Assembly (NCBI GenBank): GCA_002313795.1
Contig: DCCL01000281.1
Coordinates: 1-6,007 of the forward strand
Source of the DNA: Faecalibacterium prausnitzii
GTDB lineage: Bacteria; Bacillota; Clostridia; Oscillospirales; Ruminococcaceae
Length of the DNA stretch: 6,007 bases
Reading direction: 5' to 3'
The notes below the pieces were generated by a model. The model had not been told where the DNA came from. It saw only the letters and a list, made by a program, of their open reading frames with translations, and made no database searches. Each line of letters begins with the position of its first letter. Position 1 is the stretch's first letter. This document shows positions 5,141 through 6,007 of this stretch, piece by piece. The position numbers were made by a program, and so were the translations under genes.

Positions 5141-6007
5141 TCAGCCTGCCTTGGCCTCATCCTCCCGGCGGGGACGGCGGGGGCCGTTGTGGCTGCGGCG
5201 GCGCGGCCCATTGCTGTTATGAGGCTTTTTCCCCGCCGGGCGGGAAGCGCCGTGGTCGTGATGGGGGGTATTGTGGTGCTCATGCTGCGGGGTGTTGAGC
5301 TGGTAAATCAGGGCCAGCCCCTTGAGCAGCAGCTCCGGGTCATAGGTCAGCGGGTGGCGGCAGAGGGGCGTGACATACTTTGCCAGACCACCGGTGACCA
5401 CCAGCGTGGCAGGCCGGCCCAGCTCTTCCTCGATGCGCTGGGCGATGCCGTCCAGAAGGACAGCCGTGCCCAGAACCGAGCCGGAGAGCATGCAGTTCTC
5501 CGTATTATTGCCGATGGCCGTCCTGGGAGAAGAGAGATGCACCTGCGGCAGCTGGGCGCAGCGTTCGCCCAGAGCACGCAGACCGGTAGAAAGCCCCGGG
5601 CAGATGACGCCGCCCCGGAACACCCGGTTCTCATCCACCACATTAAAGGTGGTGGCCGTGCCGAGGTCTACCGTGACCACCGGCAGCGGGAAGTTTGCCG
5701 CCGCATAGGCCGCATCCACAAGGCGGTCTTTGCCCACGGCGTGGGGCTCATCCACCCCCATGGTCAGGCCGGTGCGGATCTCCGGCGAGACGACCACCGG
5801 CTTTTTGCCGGTGTAATAGCGGGCGCACTCGGCCAGTGCCCCGGTGATCTGGGGCACTACGCTGGTAAGCACAGCTCCCTCAAAGCGCATGGGCCGTTCC
5901 GGATGGCGGCGGTGCGCAAAAACTTTTTCCATTTCGGCACGATATTCCGCAGCCGTGCGGGTGCGCACCGTGTCCATGCGCGCCACAAAGCATACACGTC
6001 CGTCCCG
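5141..6007 (-). CDS. coaX: Type III pantothenate kinase, 5' end cut by the window, with long His/Arg-rich tail
   Basis: Cytoplasmic kinase that phosphorylates pantothenate, the first step of coenzyme A synthesis. The visible 288 residues include, numbered from the window edge, TSVVPQIT (48-55), VGKDRLVDA (91-99, the GxDR pantothenate-binding motif), TVDLGTATTF (112-121), GGVICPGL (132-139), NNTENCMLSG (167-176) and TGGLA (205-209), all in the family order. The reading frame runs open to the edge and the first residues (RDGRVCFVARMDT) already match the second strand of the fold. About 15-20 residues, including the phosphate-binding DxGNT loop, should therefore lie outside. Internal GTG and ATG codons near 5986 and 5977 are not the real start. 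The conserved domain ends near GLALIYQLN; about 47 further residues are rich in His, Arg, Pro and Asn, and similar CoaX proteins normally stop before such a tail. It is followed closely by an oxidoreductase gene. Confidence 0.94.
   Translation of the reverse strand, partial: RDGRVCFVARMDTVRTRTAAEYRAEMEKVFAHRRHPERPMRFEGAVLTSVVPQITGALAECARYYTGKKPVVVSPEIRTGLTMGVDEPHAVGKDRLVDAAYAAANFPLPVVTVDLGTATTFNVVDENRVFRGGVICPGLSTGLRALGERCAQLPQVHLSSPRTAIGNNTENCMLSGSVLGTAVLLDGIAQRIEEELGRPATLVVTGGLAKYVTPLCRHPLTYDPELLLKGLALIYQLNTPQHEHHNTPHHDHGASRPAGKKPHNSNGPRRRSHNGPRRPRREDEAKAG
5249..5296 (-). repeat. Imperfect tandem 24-nt repeat in the coaX tail
   Basis: Two adjacent 24-nt units encode NTPQHEHH and NTPHHDHG and agree at about 17 of 24 bases, mostly differing at third positions. 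A second short repeat, NGPRR, occurs twice further into the tail (within 5170-5215). The pattern suggests the tail grew by local duplication. Confidence 0.5.

Noticed and set aside
5984..5986. GTG as the start of coaX
   Set aside because: The frame stays open to the window edge and the residues before it fit the conserved N-terminal strand of CoaX, so the true start is outside the window.
1..6007. CRISPR arrays, tRNA or rRNA genes, insertion sequences, phage genes
   Set aside because: No regularly spaced repeats, tRNA-like cloverleaf, transposase or inverted terminal repeats were seen; coding content looks like uniform core metabolism.

Overview
All recognisable genes in this window lie on the minus strand, so the region reads from right to left. 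The DNA is GC-rich with strong AAGGAGG-type ribosome binding sites. It carries a split, B12-dependent methionine synthase, an ECF-type vitamin transporter S component without its energising module, and a type III pantothenate kinase. Together these suggest a high-GC anaerobic Firmicute, plausibly an Oscillospiraceae/Ruminococcaceae gut bacterium (Faecalibacterium, Gemmiger or Subdoligranulum-like). The genus is an inference from style and gene content, not something the sequence proves.

Right part (6007 to about 4137): a type III pantothenate kinase gene (coaX), cut at its 5' end by the window edge, is followed after 17 nt by a Gfo/Idh/MocA-family oxidoreductase, almost certainly in the same transcript. 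CoaX carries an unusual His- and Arg-rich C-terminal tail of about 47 residues.

Middle (about 4136 to 3301): a 140-nt gap with two strong hairpins directly upstream of a ribosome binding site leads into a small six-helix ECF S component. A strong intrinsic terminator follows this gene. Its position behind coaX makes pantothenate (PanT-like) the best substrate guess, which would give an uptake-plus-phosphorylation unit for coenzyme A synthesis.

Left part (about 3302 to 1): a good sigma-A-type promoter, whose -35 box touches the tail of the terminator, starts a methionine synthase operon. The first gene encodes a free-standing reactivation domain, which in most MetH proteins is the C-terminal domain. 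The second, overlapping by 14 nt and starting at GTG, encodes the catalytic MetH body (homocysteine, methyltetrahydrofolate and cobalamin domains). A ribosome binding site at the extreme left edge suggests the operon continues beyond the window.

This is mostly ordinary core metabolism, and I see no clear new biological system. The points most worth a second look are the CoaX tail, the cysteine cluster on the reactivation protein, the structured leader of the S component, and the unexplained oxidoreductase between coaX and the transporter gene.
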